DNA of 64,000 nucleotides from Teichococcus coralli (lineage in GTDB: Bacteria > Pseudomonadota > Alphaproteobacteria > Acetobacterales > Acetobacteraceae): the NCBI RefSeq assembly GCF_009829925.1, contig NZ_SNVJ01000001.1:62001-126000 (forward strand), in the 5' to 3' direction. The notes beneath the pieces were generated by a model. It did no database searches and was not told the DNA's origin. It saw only the letters and a program-made list of their open reading frames with translations. Position 1 is the first letter of the stretch. Each line of letters begins with the position of its first letter. A program made the position numbers and the translations under genes. Of the stretch, positions 40,711 through 51,514 are shown in pieces.

Positions 40711-42105
40711 ATGGCCGAGCAGTTCGATCTGGTGGTGGTGGGCGGCGGGCCCGGCGGCTATGTCGCCGCCATCCGCGCCGCCCAGCTCAAGATGAAGACC
40801 GCCGTGGTGGAGCGCGAGCACCTGGGCGGCATCTGCCTCAACTGGGGCTGCATCCCCACCAAGGCGCTGCTGCGCGCCTCCGAGATCAACCACCTGCTGC
40901 ACAATCTCGGCCCCTATGGCTTCGCGGCCGACAACGTGCGCTTCGACTTCAGCGCGGTGGTGAAGCGCTCCCGCCAGGTTTCCGGGCAGCTCTCCTCGGG
41001 CGTGCGCGGGCTGATGAAGAAGCACAAGGTCACCGTGTTCGACGGCAGCGGCAAGCTGGCCGGTCCCGGCAAGCTCACCGTGAGCAAGGAGGGGCAGCCC
41101 GCCGCCGAGTTGCAGGCCAAGAACATCATCCTGGCCACCGGCGCCCGCGCCCGCGTCATTCCCGGCTTGGAGCCGGACGGCAAGCTGATCTGGAGCTACC
41201 GCGAGGCGCTGGTGCCGAACATCATGCCGAAGAAGCTGATCGTGGTCGGCTCCGGCGCGATCGGCAGCGAGTTCGCCTCCTTCTTCCTGAACATGGGCGC
41301 CGAGGTCACGCTGATCGAGGTGATGGACCGCATCCTGCCGGTTGAGGACGCCGAGGTCTCCGCCTTCGTGCAGAAATCCTTCACCAAGCAGGGCATGAAG
41401 GTGCTGACCGGCGCCCGCGTGCAGGGCGTCCGCAAGTCGGGCGACGGGCTGACCGCCATTGTCGAGGCGAACGGCAAGGTGCAGGAGATCCAGGCGGACC
41501 GGCTGATCTCCGCGGTCGGCATCGTCGGCAATGTGGAGAATATCGGCCTGGAAGGCACCAGGATTAAGGTCGAGAAGACGCATGTCGTCACCGACCCGCT
41601 CGGCCGCACCGGCGAGGAAGGCGTCTGGGCCATCGGCGACCTGACCGGCGCCCCCTGGCTGGCCCACAAGGCCATGCATGAGGGCGTGGTCACCGTCGAG
41701 GCCATCGCGGGAATGCACCCGCACCCGACCGACATCAGCAACATCCCGGGCTGCACCTATTGCCGGCCGCAGGTCGCCTCCGTCGGTCTCACCGAGGCCC
41801 GCGCGAAGGAGATGGGCTACGAGGTCCGGGTGGGCCGCTTCCCCTTTATCGGCAATGGCAAGGCCATCGCGCTGGGCGAGCCGGAGGGCTTCGCCAAGAC
41901 GGTGTTCGACGCCAAGACCGGCGCCATGCTCGGCGCCCACATGGTCGGGCCGGAGGTCACCGAGATGATCCAGGGCTACACCATCGCGCGCACCCTGGAG
42001 ACCACCGAGGCGGAGCTGATGCACACCGTCTTCCCGCACCCCACCGTCTCCGAAGCCATGCACGAGGCGGTGCTTGATGCCTATGGCCAGGTGCTCCACA
42101 TCTGA
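40711..42105 (+). CDS. lpdA: dihydrolipoyl dehydrogenase (E3)
   Basis: A 464-residue FAD/NAD disulfide oxidoreductase that reoxidises dihydrolipoyl groups. FAD-binding [10 protein letters not shown] is at 11-20, the redox disulfide C42-x4-C47 is in [14 protein letters not shown], the NAD-binding [12 protein letters not shown] is near 175, and the C-terminal active-site HPHPTVSE is near 440. Last gene of the pdh operon, with a proper ribosome-binding site (GGGAGCCGGAG). Confidence 0.97.
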   Translation: MAEQFDLVVVGGGPGGYVAAIRAAQLKMKTAVVEREHLGGICLNWGCIPTKALLRASEINHLLHNLGPYGFAADNVRFDFSAVVKRSRQVSGQLSSGVRGLMKKHKVTVFDGSGKLAGPGKLTVSKEGQPAAELQAKNIILATGARARVIPGLEPDGKLIWSYREALVPNIMPKKLIVVGSGAIGSEFASFFLNMGAEVTLIEVMDRILPVEDAEVSAFVQKSFTKQGMKVLTGARVQGVRKSGDGLTAIVEANGKVQEIQADRLISAVGIVGNVENIGLEGTRIKVEKTHVVTDPLGRTGEEGVWAIGDLTGAPWLAHKAMHEGVVTVEAIAGMHPHPTDISNIPGCTYCRPQVASVGLTEARAKEMGYEVRVGRFPFIGNGKAIALGEPEGFAKTVFDAKTGAMLGAHMVGPEVTEMIQGYTIARTLETTEAELMHTVFPHPTVSEAMHEAVLDAYGQVLHI

Positions 42106-42227
42106 GCGGAGCGTGGCGCGGGGGCGTTCTCTCGCCTTCGCGCCCGGAATGCCTTTATAGAGCACGGCCAGCGGCCCGCTCCGGAACCGACCGGCGCGAG
42201 CCGACCGGCAAGGAGCCAGAATTCCGA

Positions 42228-43235
42228 ATGGCCACCCGTATCCTGATCGATCACCGGGCCGGCGGCGCCGTCGCCGGCGCCGAGGGCAACGCCCCCAGGC
42301 CGCTGCGCCACCCCGAGAAGGCGCACCGCCCGGACAACCCGATCAAACGCAAGCCGGACTGGATCCGGGTCAAGGCGCCGACCCACCCGATCTACCACGA
42401 GACGCGCAACCTGATGCGCGACAACAAGCTGGTGACGGTGTGCGAGGAGGCGGCCTGCCCGAACATCGGGGAGTGCTGGTCGCAGCGCCACGCCACCATG
42501 ATGATCATGGGCGAGATCTGCACCCGCGCCTGCTCCTTCTGCAACATCACGACAGGCATGCCCAAGACGCTGGATGCGGATGAGCCGCGCCGCGTGGCCG
42601 ATGCCGTGGCCAAGCTCGGGCTGCGGCATGTGGTGATCACCAGCGTGGACCGGGACGACCTGGCCGACGGGGGCGCCGCGCATTTCGCCGCCGTGATCGC
42701 CGCCATCCGCATTGCCGCGCCCGAGACCACCATCGAGATCCTGACCCCTGACTTCCTGCGCAAGGACGGCGCGCTGGAGGTGGTGGTGGCCGCGAGGCCG
42801 GACGTCTTCAACCACAACCTGGAAACGGTGCCGAAGCTCTACCCCAGCATCCGCCCGGGCGCGCGCTACTTCCACTCCCTGCGCCTGCTGGATCGGGTCA
42901 AGGAGCTGGACCCCTCGATCTTCACCAAGTCCGGCGTGATGGTGGGCCTGGGCGAGACGCGGACCGAGGTGCTGCAGGTGATGGACGACATGCGCAGCGC
43001 GGAGGTCGACTTCCTGACCATCGGCCAGTACCTCCAGCCCACGGTGAAGCATGCGGCGGTGGACCGCTTCGTGGAGCCGGCCGAGTTCGAGGACTACGCC
43101 CGCATGGCGCGCAGCAAGGGCTTCCTGCTGGTTTCCGCCACGCCGCTGACCCGCTCCTCCTACCACGCCGACCGTGATTTCGCCGCGTTGCGGGACGCAC
43201 GCAACGCCCGGCTCCGCGGCGGCGTTGCTGCCTGA
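42228..43235 (+). CDS. lipA: lipoyl synthase
   Basis: A 335-residue radical-SAM enzyme that inserts sulfur into octanoyl groups to make lipoyl cofactors, here needed by PdhB, PdhC and other complexes. The auxiliary cluster cysteines are C72, C77 and C83 ([12 protein letters not shown]), and the radical-SAM cysteines are C98, C102 and C105 (CTRACSFC). The 122-bp space after lpdA contains a TTTATAGAG patch that may be its own promoter. The stop shares one base with the next start. Confidence 0.97.
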   Translation: MATRILIDHRAGGAVAGAEGNAPRPLRHPEKAHRPDNPIKRKPDWIRVKAPTHPIYHETRNLMRDNKLVTVCEEAACPNIGECWSQRHATMMIMGEICTRACSFCNITTGMPKTLDADEPRRVADAVAKLGLRHVVITSVDRDDLADGGAAHFAAVIAAIRIAAPETTIEILTPDFLRKDGALEVVVAARPDVFNHNLETVPKLYPSIRPGARYFHSLRLLDRVKELDPSIFTKSGVMVGLGETRTEVLQVMDDMRSAEVDFLTIGQYLQPTVKHAAVDRFVEPAEFEDYARMARSKGFLLVSATPLTRSSYHADRDFAALRDARNARLRGGVAA

Positions 43236-43726
43236 TGCCGACCCATGCCGAGAAGCGCCTCCTGCGCTATACGCCCGAGCAGATGTTCAATCTGGTGGCG
43301 GATGTCCGCCGCTACCCGGAGTTCCTGCCCTGGTGCGTGGGGGCGCGGATCGTCTCGCATACCGATCAGGAGCTGGTGGCCGACCTGACCATCGGCTTCA
43401 AGATGTTCCGGGAAACCTTCCGCTCCCGGGTGCTGCTGGAGCGGCCGCACAGCGTCCGCGTGCGCTACGAGAACGGCCCCTTCCGCTACCTCAACAACAA
43501 CTGGACCTTCACGGCGGCCGAGGGCGGGACCGAGGTCGATTTCTTCGTTGATTTCGAGTTCCGGTCACGGCTGCTGCAGGCCGTCATCGGCACGGTCTTC
43601 AATGAGGCGGTGCGGCTGATGGTGCGCGCCTTCGAGCGCCGGGCGATGGTGCTCTACGGGCGCAACGGGGCGGCCCAGGCCGCGAGCGGCGCACCGGTTC
43701 CGGGCAACTCGCCCGCCGCGCAATAA
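43235..43726 (+). CDS. COQ10/RatA-like START-domain protein
   Basis: A 163-residue protein of the polyketide-cyclase/START fold: MFNLVADVRRYPEFLPWCVGARI near 17-39 and the FRYLNNNWTF strand near 88 are characteristic. Relatives include the mitochondrial ubiquinone-binding COQ10 and bacterial RatA, first described as a toxin; in alphaproteobacteria the ubiquinone role is more likely. Its ATG shares a base with the lipA stop, a pairing common in alphaproteobacteria. Confidence 0.88.
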   Translation: MPTHAEKRLLRYTPEQMFNLVADVRRYPEFLPWCVGARIVSHTDQELVADLTIGFKMFRETFRSRVLLERPHSVRVRYENGPFRYLNNNWTFTAAEGGTEVDFFVDFEFRSRLLQAVIGTVFNEAVRLMVRAFERRAMVLYGRNGAAQAASGAPVPGNSPAAQ

Positions 43727-43777
43727 AACGCGCCAGGCACCGGCCGCGAGGGGCTGACGGCACCGGTTCCGCCTGCC

Positions 43778-43978
43778 ATGCTGCCGGCACCGATGCCGAT
43801 CGCCCTGATCCTGCTCGCCGCCCTGGCGGCCCTCATCTACTGGCAGTCCACGGGCCAGGCCCTGTTGCAGGGCCTGCCCGGCTGGCTCTTCCCCGCCCTT
43901 GCCGGGTTGCTGGTGCTGTTCGTGGTCTATCGCCTCGCCCGGTGGCTCTACGTCTCGATCACCGACCTCTCCGACTGA
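43778..43978 (+). CDS. small two-helix membrane protein, unknown
   Basis: A 66-residue protein with two hydrophobic segments (about 6-21 and 36-56) separated by a short loop and a C-terminal acidic tail. No family recognised. Met6 at 43793 is an alternative start. It lies 51 bp after the COQ10-like gene and 28 bp before ltaE on the same strand. Confidence 0.5.
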   Translation: MLPAPMPIALILLAALAALIYWQSTGQALLQGLPGWLFPALAGLLVLFVVYRLARWLYVSITDLSD

Positions 43979-44006
43979 GCCCGTCTCCCAGCAAAGGTCC
44001 GCCCTG

Positions 44007-45074
44007 ATGGTGCATGCCCCGTCCCGCCCCCCTGTCGGCGCCCCGCCGGTCCGCATCAACCTCTACTCGGACACCCAGACCCGCCCGAGCCTGGCCATGA
44101 AGGAGGCCATGATGGCCGCCGAGGTCGGCGACGAGCAGTTCGGCGACGACCCGACGGTGAACGCCCTCTGCGACCGCATGGCGGCGCTGATGGGCAAGGA
44201 GGCGGCGGTCTTCCTGCCCTCCGGCACCATGTGCAACGTCATTGCCATCCGCACCCATTGCCGCGCCGGCGACGAGGTGTTGGCGCATGAGACGGCGCAT
44301 ATCCTGTCCAGCGAGGGTGGCACGCATGCCGCCACCACCGGCGTGCAGATCCACCCGTTGAAGGGTGCGCGCGGCATGTTCGATGCCGACACCCTGCGCG
44401 CCGCCATCCGCCCGGGCGGCCGCTACAGCCCGCCGCAGCGCCTGCTGGAGGTGGAGCAGACCGCCAATATCGGCGGTGGCGGCATCTGGCCGCAGGACCA
44501 GCTCGATGCCGTTGTCGCCGTGGCGCGCGAGCAGGGCTGGGCCACCCATATGGACGGCGCCCGGCTGATGAACGCCGTGGTCGGCGCCGGCATCCCCGCC
44601 GCCGAGATGGTGGCCGGCTTCGACTCCGTCTGGCTGGACTTCACCAAGGGGCTGGGCGCACCGCTCGGCGCGGTGCTCTGCGGCTCCGCCGAGTTCATCG
44701 GCCACGCCTGGCGCTGGAAGCAGCGGCTGGGCGGCTCGATGCGGCAGGCCGGCATCTGCGCCGCCGCCTGCCTCTACGCGCTGGACCACAACATCGACCG
44801 TCTCGCCGAAGACCATGCCAACGCCAGGACCCTGGCGCGCGGCCTGCGGCAGATCGCGGGCATGGATGTCGAGGAGCCGGACACCAACCTGGTGTTCTTC
44901 AACCCCGCCGGCACCGGCCTCACCGCCGCGGATCTGGTGGGTGCGCTGCGGCTGCAGGGCATCCACCTCTCCATGCTGGGCGGCCGCATCCGCGCCTGCA
45001 CGCATCTCGACGTGACGGCGGGGATGATCGAGGAAACCCTCGGCGCCATTCGCGCGGCGGTGGCCAAGGGCTGA
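44007..45074 (+). CDS. ltaE: low-specificity L-threonine aldolase
   Basis: A 355-residue PLP enzyme (beta-eliminating lyase family) that splits threonine and allo-threonine to glycine and acetaldehyde. NLYSDTQTRPS near 18-28, GDEQFGDDPTVN near 41, VEQTANIGGGG near 149 and the PLP-Lys in DFTKGLGAPLG near 215 are all present. ATG at 44007 is chosen because an AAAGG site precedes it and the conserved core starts within 20 residues. A strong hairpin follows. Confidence 0.92.
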   Translation: MVHAPSRPPVGAPPVRINLYSDTQTRPSLAMKEAMMAAEVGDEQFGDDPTVNALCDRMAALMGKEAAVFLPSGTMCNVIAIRTHCRAGDEVLAHETAHILSSEGGTHAATTGVQIHPLKGARGMFDADTLRAAIRPGGRYSPPQRLLEVEQTANIGGGGIWPQDQLDAVVAVAREQGWATHMDGARLMNAVVGAGIPAAEMVAGFDSVWLDFTKGLGAPLGAVLCGSAEFIGHAWRWKQRLGGSMRQAGICAAACLYALDHNIDRLAEDHANARTLARGLRQIAGMDVEEPDTNLVFFNPAGTGLTAADLVGALRLQGIHLSMLGGRIRACTHLDVTAGMIEETLGAIRAAVAKG

Positions 45075-45082
45075 AGCAAGGC

Positions 45083-45102
45083 TGGGGGAAGGAATTCCCC
45101 CA
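45083..45102. terminator. bidirectional hairpin terminator
   Basis: TGGGGGAA and TTCCCCCA form a perfect 8-bp stem with a GGAA loop, centred between the convergent ltaE and M20 dipeptidase stops. The flanking AAGCTTCCCTTT is moderately T-rich on the plus strand. Confidence 0.75.
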
Positions 45103-45111
45103 AGCTTCCCT

Positions 45112-46503
45112 TTACTTCGCGAGCTTCCCGAGCAGCCGGACATGGCTGCGCGCACCGGCATGCAGGCAGCTCAACTCAAACTTCTCGTTCGGGCTGTGCA
45201 CCTGGTCGTCGTCCAGGCCGAAGCCCATCAGCAGGCTGTCCAGCCCCAGGATGCCCTTCAGGCTGGAGGCCACCGGGATCGAGCCACCGCCGCCGGCACG
45301 CACCGCCGGCTTGCCGAATTCCTCCTGCAGAACAACCTCGGCCGCCTTCAGCCAGGGCGAATCCAGGGGCACGGAAACGGCCGGCGCCGTGCCGAAGACC
45401 TGCAATTCGAATCTGGCATCGGCCGGAAGGCGGGCCTTCACGAAGGCACGGATGCCCTCGACGATCTTCTCCGGGTCCTGCCCCGGCACCAGCCGGCAGG
45501 ACAGCTTGGCGTGCCCCTCGCAGGCAATGACGGTCTTGGACCCCTCGCCCATGTAGCCGCCCCAGACGCCGTTGACGTCGGCGGTCGGGCGCGCCCAGAG
45601 GCGCTCCGGCGCGCTCCGCCCCTTCTCGCCGCCGGGCACGGAAAGGCCCTGCGCGCCGAGGAAGGCGGCCTCGTCGAAGCCCAGCGCCTCCCAGGCGGCA
45701 CGCTGCTCGGCGCCAGGCTCGGCCACGCCATCATAGAAGCCGGGGATCTGGATGCGGCCATCGGCATCCTTGAGGTCGCCGAGGATGCGGGTCAGCAGGT
45801 TCAGCACGTTGCCGGCCGAGCCCCCGAACAGGCCGGAATGCAGGTCCCGGTCGCCGAGCTTGAGGTCGATCTGCACATAGACCATGCCGCGCAGGCTGAT
45901 GGTCAGCGCAGGGGTCTGCGGGTCCCACATGTTGGTGTCGCTGATCAGCGCGACGTCGGCGGCCAGCGTGGCCTTCTCCGCCTCCAGCACGGCATCGAGG
46001 TTGGGGCTGCCGACCTCCTCCTCGCCCTCCACCAGCACCGTGACGCGCACCGGCGGCGCGCCCGCCGCGGTGTTCCAGGCGCGCAGCGCCGCCAGCCAGG
46101 TCATCACCTGGCCTTTGTCGTCCACCGCGCCGCGGGCAACGATGCGCGGCCCGCGCGGCCCGTCGGTGACCACCGGCGCGAAGGGGGGGCTTTTCCAGAG
46201 TTCCAGCGGCTCCGGCGGCTGCACGTCGTAGTGGCCGTAGATCAGCACATGCGGCACGTCGCCGCCGGGGCCGGGATGCGTGGCGATCACCACCGGATGG
46301 CCGGGCGTGTCGCGCAGCCGCGCCTGGAAGCCCAGCGCCACCAGCTCGCGGGACAGCCACTCGGCGGCGGCGCGGCAGTCGGGCGCATGAGCGGGCTGCG
46401 CGCTGACGCTGGGGATGCGCAGCCATTCGAGCAGGCTGGCCTCGGTATCGGCACGGGCGGAGTCGAGCGCGGCAAGAGCCTGCGTGGTCTTTTCATTCGG
46501 CAT
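45112..46503 (-). CDS. M20 family dipeptidase
   Basis: A 463-residue metallo-dipeptidase of the CNDP/PepV-like branch. Metal ligands appear in YGHYDVQPPEP near 91, ARGAVDDKGQ near 123, VEGEEEVGS near 157 (catalytic Glu) and SDTNMW near 190. A C-terminal GGGGSIPVAS block near 400 is typical. It probably cleaves dipeptides in the cytoplasm. ATG at 46503 is set by the conserved N-terminus. The divergent chemoreceptor gene begins about 200 bp away. Confidence 0.9.
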   Translation of the reverse strand: MPNEKTTQALAALDSARADTEASLLEWLRIPSVSAQPAHAPDCRAAAEWLSRELVALGFQARLRDTPGHPVVIATHPGPGGDVPHVLIYGHYDVQPPEPLELWKSPPFAPVVTDGPRGPRIVARGAVDDKGQVMTWLAALRAWNTAAGAPPVRVTVLVEGEEEVGSPNLDAVLEAEKATLAADVALISDTNMWDPQTPALTISLRGMVYVQIDLKLGDRDLHSGLFGGSAGNVLNLLTRILGDLKDADGRIQIPGFYDGVAEPGAEQRAAWEALGFDEAAFLGAQGLSVPGGEKGRSAPERLWARPTADVNGVWGGYMGEGSKTVIACEGHAKLSCRLVPGQDPEKIVEGIRAFVKARLPADARFELQVFGTAPAVSVPLDSPWLKAAEVVLQEEFGKPAVRAGGGGSIPVASSLKGILGLDSLLMGFGLDDDQVHSPNEKFELSCLHAGARSHVRLLGKLAK

Positions 46504-46704
46504 GGCGGCGAAGTCTCGCGCCAAGCCGCCGGCAAGGAAAGACCGCTTGCCCCTGCACCATTTCGTGATCACGCCCCCCGGCCTGCCCGGGCGGCCGCCC
46601 GGAGGCAGCTTGTCACATCGGCAGAAAGCATCCGTTAGTCCCGCACGGTCACCATGGCGGGCGAGCGGCGCACCGCGCCGCGGGCAAAACTGGAGGTGAC
46701 CCTC

Positions 46705-48399
46705 GTGCATCTGCTTCATCGCCTGCGAATCCGGGCGAAGTTCGGACTCCTGCTGGGCCTGGCGGCGATAACCGTCCTGCTGCTCTTTGGCGCCTCCGCC
46801 GAGGTGATCCGGAGCCGCATGCGTGAGGACCGGGTGGACAAGCTGCGCGCCGCCGTGGAGATCGTGCGCAGCGTCGCCGAGGCGCTGGAGAAGCAGGTGG
46901 CGGCGGGCAGCCTCACGCGGGAGCAGGCCGTCGCCCGGTTCCACGACGACGCCCGGACCTTCCGTTTCGACGGCGGCACCGGCTACGTCCTCGCCTATGG
47001 GATGGACGGGTTCACCTATCTCTCCCCCGCGACGCCGGCCGCGGAAGGCAAGGTGAGCACCACGCGGGACCACAACGGCAACCTGATCCCGGAAGTTCTG
47101 CGAAACGCCGCGCTGAGCAGCCCCGCCGGCGGCACGGGCTCCTACTGGTACCCGAAGCCCGGCCAGCAGGGGCCGCTGGAGAAGCTCGTCTTCGCCAGGG
47201 AGTTCAAGCCCTGGAACATGCTGTTCGCCTCCGGCGCCTATGTTGACGACCTGGATGCGGAGTTCGGCAGGCTCATCCTGCAGTTCGGCCTCGCCGCGGC
47301 CGGCCTTCTGGCCCTGATGGGCCTCGGCGCATGGCTGATCGCACGCGACATCGCCGGCGCGCTGCACCGGCTTGCCGGCGGCATGGCGCGCGTCTCCGGT
47401 GGCGAGCTGGAGGGGACGGTGCCGGAGACCGGCCGGGGCGACGAAATCGGCGAAATGGCCGCCGCGCTCGCCGTGCTGCGCGAGAACGCCCTCGCGAAGC
47501 GCCGGCTGGAGGAGGAGAGCGCCCTTCGCGAGCACCAGGCCGCTGCCGAGAAGCGCGCGGCGCTGGAGGCGCTGGCGACGCGTCTCGACAGTTCCGTGGG
47601 CCAGATCGTCGGCCGCCTCGGGGAAGCCGGCGAGGGCCTGCGCGGCGTGGCCAGCACCATGGTTCAGGCTGCCGAAAGCGCCCGCGCCGGCACCGAGGGC
47701 GCGCGGCGCAGCGCGGGCAGCGCCGCCACCAACGTCAATGGCGTGGCTGCCGCGGTGGAGGAGATGACCAGCACCAGCGCCGAGATCGGGCGCCAGGTCG
47801 GCGAGGCCTCGGGCGTGATCCGCGCGGCGGTGGAGGACGCCCAGCGCACCGACGCCTCCGTGCAGGGGCTCGCCGACGCCGCCCGCCAGGTGGGGGACGT
47901 GGTTCAGCTGATCGAGCAGATCGCCGGGCAGACCAACCTGCTGGCGCTGAACGCCACCATCGAGGCGGCGCGCGCCGGCGAATCCGGCAAGGGCTTCGCC
48001 GTGGTGGCCTCCGAGGTGAAGTCGCTCGCCGCGCAGACCGCCAAGGCGACCGAGGAGATCCGCAGCCAGATCGCCACCATCCAGGAAGAGACGGCGCTGG
48101 CGGTGGAGCGGGTGCGCGGCATCGCTGGCACCGTCTCCTCGGTGGACACCATCGCCAGCGCCATCGCCGCCGCGGTGGAGGAGCAGACGGCCGCCATGCG
48201 CGAGATCGCCCAGAACATCACCGAGGCGGCGGCCCGCACGGGCGAGGTCTCGCAGGAGCTGGAGCGGGTTTCCGGCGCCGCCGGCACCACCGGCAGCGCC
48301 GCTCAGCAGGTGCAGGAGGCGGCGGCCGGCGTCACCGGCCAGCTCGGCACCCTGCGCCAGGAGGTCAGCGGCTTCCTCGGCAGCCTGCGAGCCGCCTGA
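46705..48399 (+). CDS. methyl-accepting chemotaxis protein with periplasmic Cache domain
   Basis: A 564-residue chemoreceptor. The first helix spans about 9-27. A single Cache sensor domain fills about 30-180 ([22 protein letters not shown] and [23 protein letters not shown]), then the second helix (about 190-212), HAMP (about 213-265) and a long signalling domain whose hairpin tip [20 protein letters not shown] lies near 403. It ends without a CheR-binding pentapeptide. GTG at 46705 is chosen because a perfect GGAGGTGA site lies 5 nt upstream; an in-frame ATG at 46654 has none. Ligand unknown; relatives sense small carboxylates. Confidence 0.9.
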   Translation: MHLLHRLRIRAKFGLLLGLAAITVLLLFGASAEVIRSRMREDRVDKLRAAVEIVRSVAEALEKQVAAGSLTREQAVARFHDDARTFRFDGGTGYVLAYGMDGFTYLSPATPAAEGKVSTTRDHNGNLIPEVLRNAALSSPAGGTGSYWYPKPGQQGPLEKLVFAREFKPWNMLFASGAYVDDLDAEFGRLILQFGLAAAGLLALMGLGAWLIARDIAGALHRLAGGMARVSGGELEGTVPETGRGDEIGEMAAALAVLRENALAKRRLEEESALREHQAAAEKRAALEALATRLDSSVGQIVGRLGEAGEGLRGVASTMVQAAESARAGTEGARRSAGSAATNVNGVAAAVEEMTSTSAEIGRQVGEASGVIRAAVEDAQRTDASVQGLADAARQVGDVVQLIEQIAGQTNLLALNATIEAARAGESGKGFAVVASEVKSLAAQTAKATEEIRSQIATIQEETALAVERVRGIAGTVSSVDTIASAIAAAVEEQTAAMREIAQNITEAAARTGEVSQELERVSGAAGTTGSAAQQVQEAAAGVTGQLGTLRQEVSGFLGSLRAA

Positions 48400-48417
48400 G
48401 CGGCCTCGCCGCCGCAG

Positions 48418-49167
48418 TCAGGCGACCGCGGCGGCGATCGCCAGGAAGTCGGCCGCCACCAGGCTGGCGCCGCCGACCAGCGCGCCGTCCACATGCGGCA
48501 GCGCCAGGATCGCCTTGGCGTTGCCCGGCTTCACCGAGCCGCCGTAGAGGATGCGCAGCCCCTCCCCCGCCGGGCCGAAGGCGCGCACCAGCTCGGCGCG
48601 GATGCGGGCATGCATCGCGGCGACATCCTCCTCCGTCGGCGTGCGGCCGGTGCCGATGGCCCAGACCGGCTCGTAGGCGACCACGCCGCCCGCCCTGGCG
48701 AAGCCCTCCGGCAGGCTGCCGCCGAGCTGTCCGGCCACCACCGCCTCGGCCTCGCCGGCCAGCCGCTGCGCCTCGCTCTCGCCGACGCAGACCACGGGCG
48801 TCAGGCCTTCGGCCAGGGCAGCCTCGGTCTTGGCCTTGACCTCGGCGTCGCTCTCCCCGTGGTCGGCGCGGCGTTCGGAATGGCCGAGGATGACGTGGCT
48901 CGCGCCCACATCCTTCAGCATGGCGGCGGAGACGTCGCCGGTATGGGCGCCCTTCGGCTTGGCGTGGCAGTCCTGCGCGCCGAGGCCGATCGCGCTGCCC
49001 GCCATCGCCATCTTCACCGCCGACAGGTGCGGAAAAGACGGGCAGACCAGCAGTTCCGCCGCACCCCCGGCCCCGGCAGCCACACCCTGCGCCAGGGCCG
49101 TCGCCTCCGCGAGGGTGCCGTGCATCTTCCAGTTCCCGGCGATCAGCGGGCGCACACCAGGGGTCAT
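48418..49167 (-). CDS. tpiA: triose-phosphate isomerase
   Basis: A 249-residue TIM-barrel enzyme interconverting glyceraldehyde-3-phosphate and dihydroxyacetone phosphate. Lys14 in AGNWKMH, the catalytic His in GHSERR near 97, Glu in [11 protein letters not shown] near 166 and the phosphate loop YGGSVKPGN near 210 are present. It diverges from ppiD, a common alphaproteobacterial arrangement. Confidence 0.97.
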   Translation of the reverse strand: MTPGVRPLIAGNWKMHGTLAEATALAQGVAAGAGGAAELLVCPSFPHLSAVKMAMAGSAIGLGAQDCHAKPKGAHTGDVSAAMLKDVGASHVILGHSERRADHGESDAEVKAKTEAALAEGLTPVVCVGESEAQRLAGEAEAVVAGQLGGSLPEGFARAGGVVAYEPVWAIGTGRTPTEEDVAAMHARIRAELVRAFGPAGEGLRILYGGSVKPGNAKAILALPHVDGALVGGASLVAADFLAIAAAVA

Positions 49168-49291
49168 GCTCGGCTCCTTGCTTCCTGATTCGAACGAAAA
49201 TCCTTCCCCGCCGCGCTACAGGGGGCGGCCATGTTTGGCAACCGGGCGCGTTTTCCCTATGGTCCGCCCGCCTCCATCCAGACGGATTACG

Positions 49292-51187
49292 ATGCTCACT
49301 GCGCTGCGACGCCTTGCCGGCACCTGGTTTGCCAAGGCCCTGTTCCTTCTCCTGATCCTTTCCTTCGGCATCTGGGGGATCGAGGACGTTGTCCGCCGGA
49401 TCGGCACCGACACCGCCGTCGCGCGGGTGGGCGGCGCGCCCATCGAGCTGACCGAGGCCCAGCAGGCGGCACGCCGGGACATGCTGCGGATGCAGCGCCA
49501 GCTGGGCGCCGGTTTCGAGATGAACCCGGCCATGGCGCAGGCGATCGGCCGCCAGGCGGTGGAGCAGCTCATCTTGGACCGGGTGCAGCGCAAGGAAGCG
49601 GCGCAGCTGCATATCGCCGTGCCGGAGATGGCGCTGCGCGACTACGTCTTCGGCATCCCCGCCTTCCGCGGCGCGGACGGCCGGTTCAGCCGCACCCTGT
49701 TCGACGGCTTCCTGCGCAACAACGGGCTGAGCGAGGGCGAGTTCCTCAACCTGCTGCGGGCCGACCTGCAGCGGCAGCAGCTTGTCGGTGCCGTGCGCGC
49801 CGGCGCCGCCGGGCCGGACGCGCTGACCAAGCCGCTGCTGGCCTGGGAGCGCGAGCAGCGCGTGGCCGACCTGGTCCGCCTGCCCTTCGCCGCCGCACCC
49901 GAGCCGGCGACACCCGCCGAGGAGCAGCTCCGCCGCTTCCACGAGAACAATCCGGACCGCTTCTCCTCACCGGAATACCGCCACTACGCCCTGGCGGTGC
50001 TTTCCCCGGAGACGGTCGCGGCCGAGATCAAGCCGTCCGACGAGGATCTGCACGCCGCCTACGAGGCCCATCGCGGCGAGTTCGAGACGCCGGAGCGCCG
50101 CAGCATCGAGCAGGCCCTGCTGCCCAGCCGCGAGCAGGCGGCGGCGATCGCCGAGCAGTGGCGCGGCGGGGCCGGCTTCGCGGCCATCGAGGCGGCGGCG
50201 CAGCAGGCCGGCGGCCAGGCCGTCTCGCTCGGCACCACCGATCGCAACGGGCTGCCGGTGCAGGAGCTTGCCCAGGCGGCCTTCGCCCTGCCGGAGAACG
50301 GCATCAGCGCGCCGGTGCAGACCAGCTTCGGCTGGCACGTGCTGAAGGTGACCGACATCCAGCCCGAGCAGGTGCGCGGCTTCGACGCGGTGCGCGACGA
50401 GCTGAGCGCCATGGTCCGCCGCGAGCGCGCGGCCGACCTCGCCTACGAGCGCGCCAACCAGGTGGAGGATGCCCTGGCGGGCGGCGCCACCCTCGCCGAG
50501 GCGGCCCAGCGCTTCGGCCTCGCCCTCGTGGACGTCACCACCGATGCCTCCGGCCGGACCCAGGCCGGCGCGCGCGCGGAGCTGCCGCTGAACGGGGCGG
50601 CTGAGGACATCGCGCTGCGCGCCGTCTTCGCCGCCCGCCAGGGCGACTCCCCGCGCCTCGCCGAGGCCGGGCAGACGGCTCTTTTCTCCTTTGACCTGAA
50701 GGAGGTCGTTCCGACCGCGCTGCGTCCCTTCGAGCAGGTCGAGGCGCAGGTGCGCGAGGCCTGGACGGCCGATGCCCGCCGCCGTGTCCAGGAGGAGCAG
50801 GCGGCGGCGCTGCTGACCGCGGTGAAGGGCGGCAAGCCGCTGGCCGAGGCGGCGCGCGAGGCTGGCTTCCCCGTGCAGCGCATCGGGCCCTTCGGACGCC
50901 AGCCGCAGCCCAGCACGCCCCTGCCCGCCGAGCTGCTGCGCCCGGTCTTCGACACGCCGCCGGACCAGGCCACCATGGCCGGGACGCCGGAAGGCTTCGC
51001 CGTGGCGCAGCCGGTGCAGGTGGTGCCCTTCAACCCGGACAGCGATCCGCTGGCCCTCGGCCGGGTGCGGGATGCCGTGGAGCAGGCGATGCTGAACGAC
51101 CTGGAGGGGCAGTACCTCGATGCGCTGCGCGCGCAGGCGGAGATCAGCTACAATGAGGCCCTCCTGGGCCAGGTCACCCCGCGATGA
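49292..51187 (+). CDS. ppiD: PpiD-like peptidyl-prolyl isomerase/periplasmic chaperone
   Basis: A 631-residue membrane-anchored folding factor. There is one N-terminal helix (about 12-33, [20 protein letters not shown]), a SurA-N-like helical region (about 45-185), a parvulin-type domain (about 230-365, with [22 protein letters not shown] near 335) and a long C-terminal part. The body lies in the periplasm and assists folding of exported proteins. Neighbours tpiA and trpD fit the usual alphaproteobacterial context. Confidence 0.88.
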   Translation: MLTALRRLAGTWFAKALFLLLILSFGIWGIEDVVRRIGTDTAVARVGGAPIELTEAQQAARRDMLRMQRQLGAGFEMNPAMAQAIGRQAVEQLILDRVQRKEAAQLHIAVPEMALRDYVFGIPAFRGADGRFSRTLFDGFLRNNGLSEGEFLNLLRADLQRQQLVGAVRAGAAGPDALTKPLLAWEREQRVADLVRLPFAAAPEPATPAEEQLRRFHENNPDRFSSPEYRHYALAVLSPETVAAEIKPSDEDLHAAYEAHRGEFETPERRSIEQALLPSREQAAAIAEQWRGGAGFAAIEAAAQQAGGQAVSLGTTDRNGLPVQELAQAAFALPENGISAPVQTSFGWHVLKVTDIQPEQVRGFDAVRDELSAMVRRERAADLAYERANQVEDALAGGATLAEAAQRFGLALVDVTTDASGRTQAGARAELPLNGAAEDIALRAVFAARQGDSPRLAEAGQTALFSFDLKEVVPTALRPFEQVEAQVREAWTADARRRVQEEQAAALLTAVKGGKPLAEAAREAGFPVQRIGPFGRQPQPSTPLPAELLRPVFDTPPDQATMAGTPEGFAVAQPVQVVPFNPDSDPLALGRVRDAVEQAMLNDLEGQYLDALRAQAEISYNEALLGQVTPR

Positions 51188-51427
51188 AGGGCGCCTGCCG
51201 GCCCCGTCGGCATGCCTCCCGCAGGCACGGCGCTGACTGATCGGATCAGCGTCGTGCCTCAAAACACTGCTTCCAGAGCATTTTCTTCTAAAGGACGGAC
51301 GGGGCGCCGGGCAGCAGAGGGGGTCCATTCCTGCCCTTGTTGTGCGATGAGCGGACAGGCTAGCCTCCCGCTACGGCCGGCCTCGCCGACGCTGGCGCAT
51401 GGCGCCCCGAAGGAGGATCGCAGCATC

Positions 51428-51514
51428 ATGTTCCGGCAGAGCGAGCCGACGCACCTGTTGTTCCGCATCGCCAGCCCCGGGGGAACGGCGTTCCGCGAGG
51501 TGGCCGCGGCATGA
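51428..51514 (+). CDS. 28-codon ORF translationally coupled to trpD
   Basis: A short ORF with a strong GAAGGAGG ribosome-binding site 10 nt before its ATG. Its TGA overlaps the first ATG of trpD (ATGA), so ribosomes leaving it could start trpD. The peptide begins MFRQSEPTHLLFR and has no Trp, so it is not a classical trp attenuator peptide. It could be a leader ORF, or it may only mark where an upstream trp gene was lost. About 240 bp of gene-free DNA, with an AT-richer patch at 51260-51300, lies between it and ppiD. Confidence 0.45.
   Translation: MFRQSEPTHLLFRIASPGGTAFREVAAA

Noticed and set aside
43235..43726. RatA toxin of a toxin-antitoxin system
   Set aside because: No RatB-like partner adjoins it, and linkage to lipA in alphaproteobacteria favours the COQ10-like ubiquinone role.
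51212..51514. 100-codon ORF upstream of trpD
   Set aside because: Only its last 28 codons have a ribosome-binding site; the earlier part is not protein-like.
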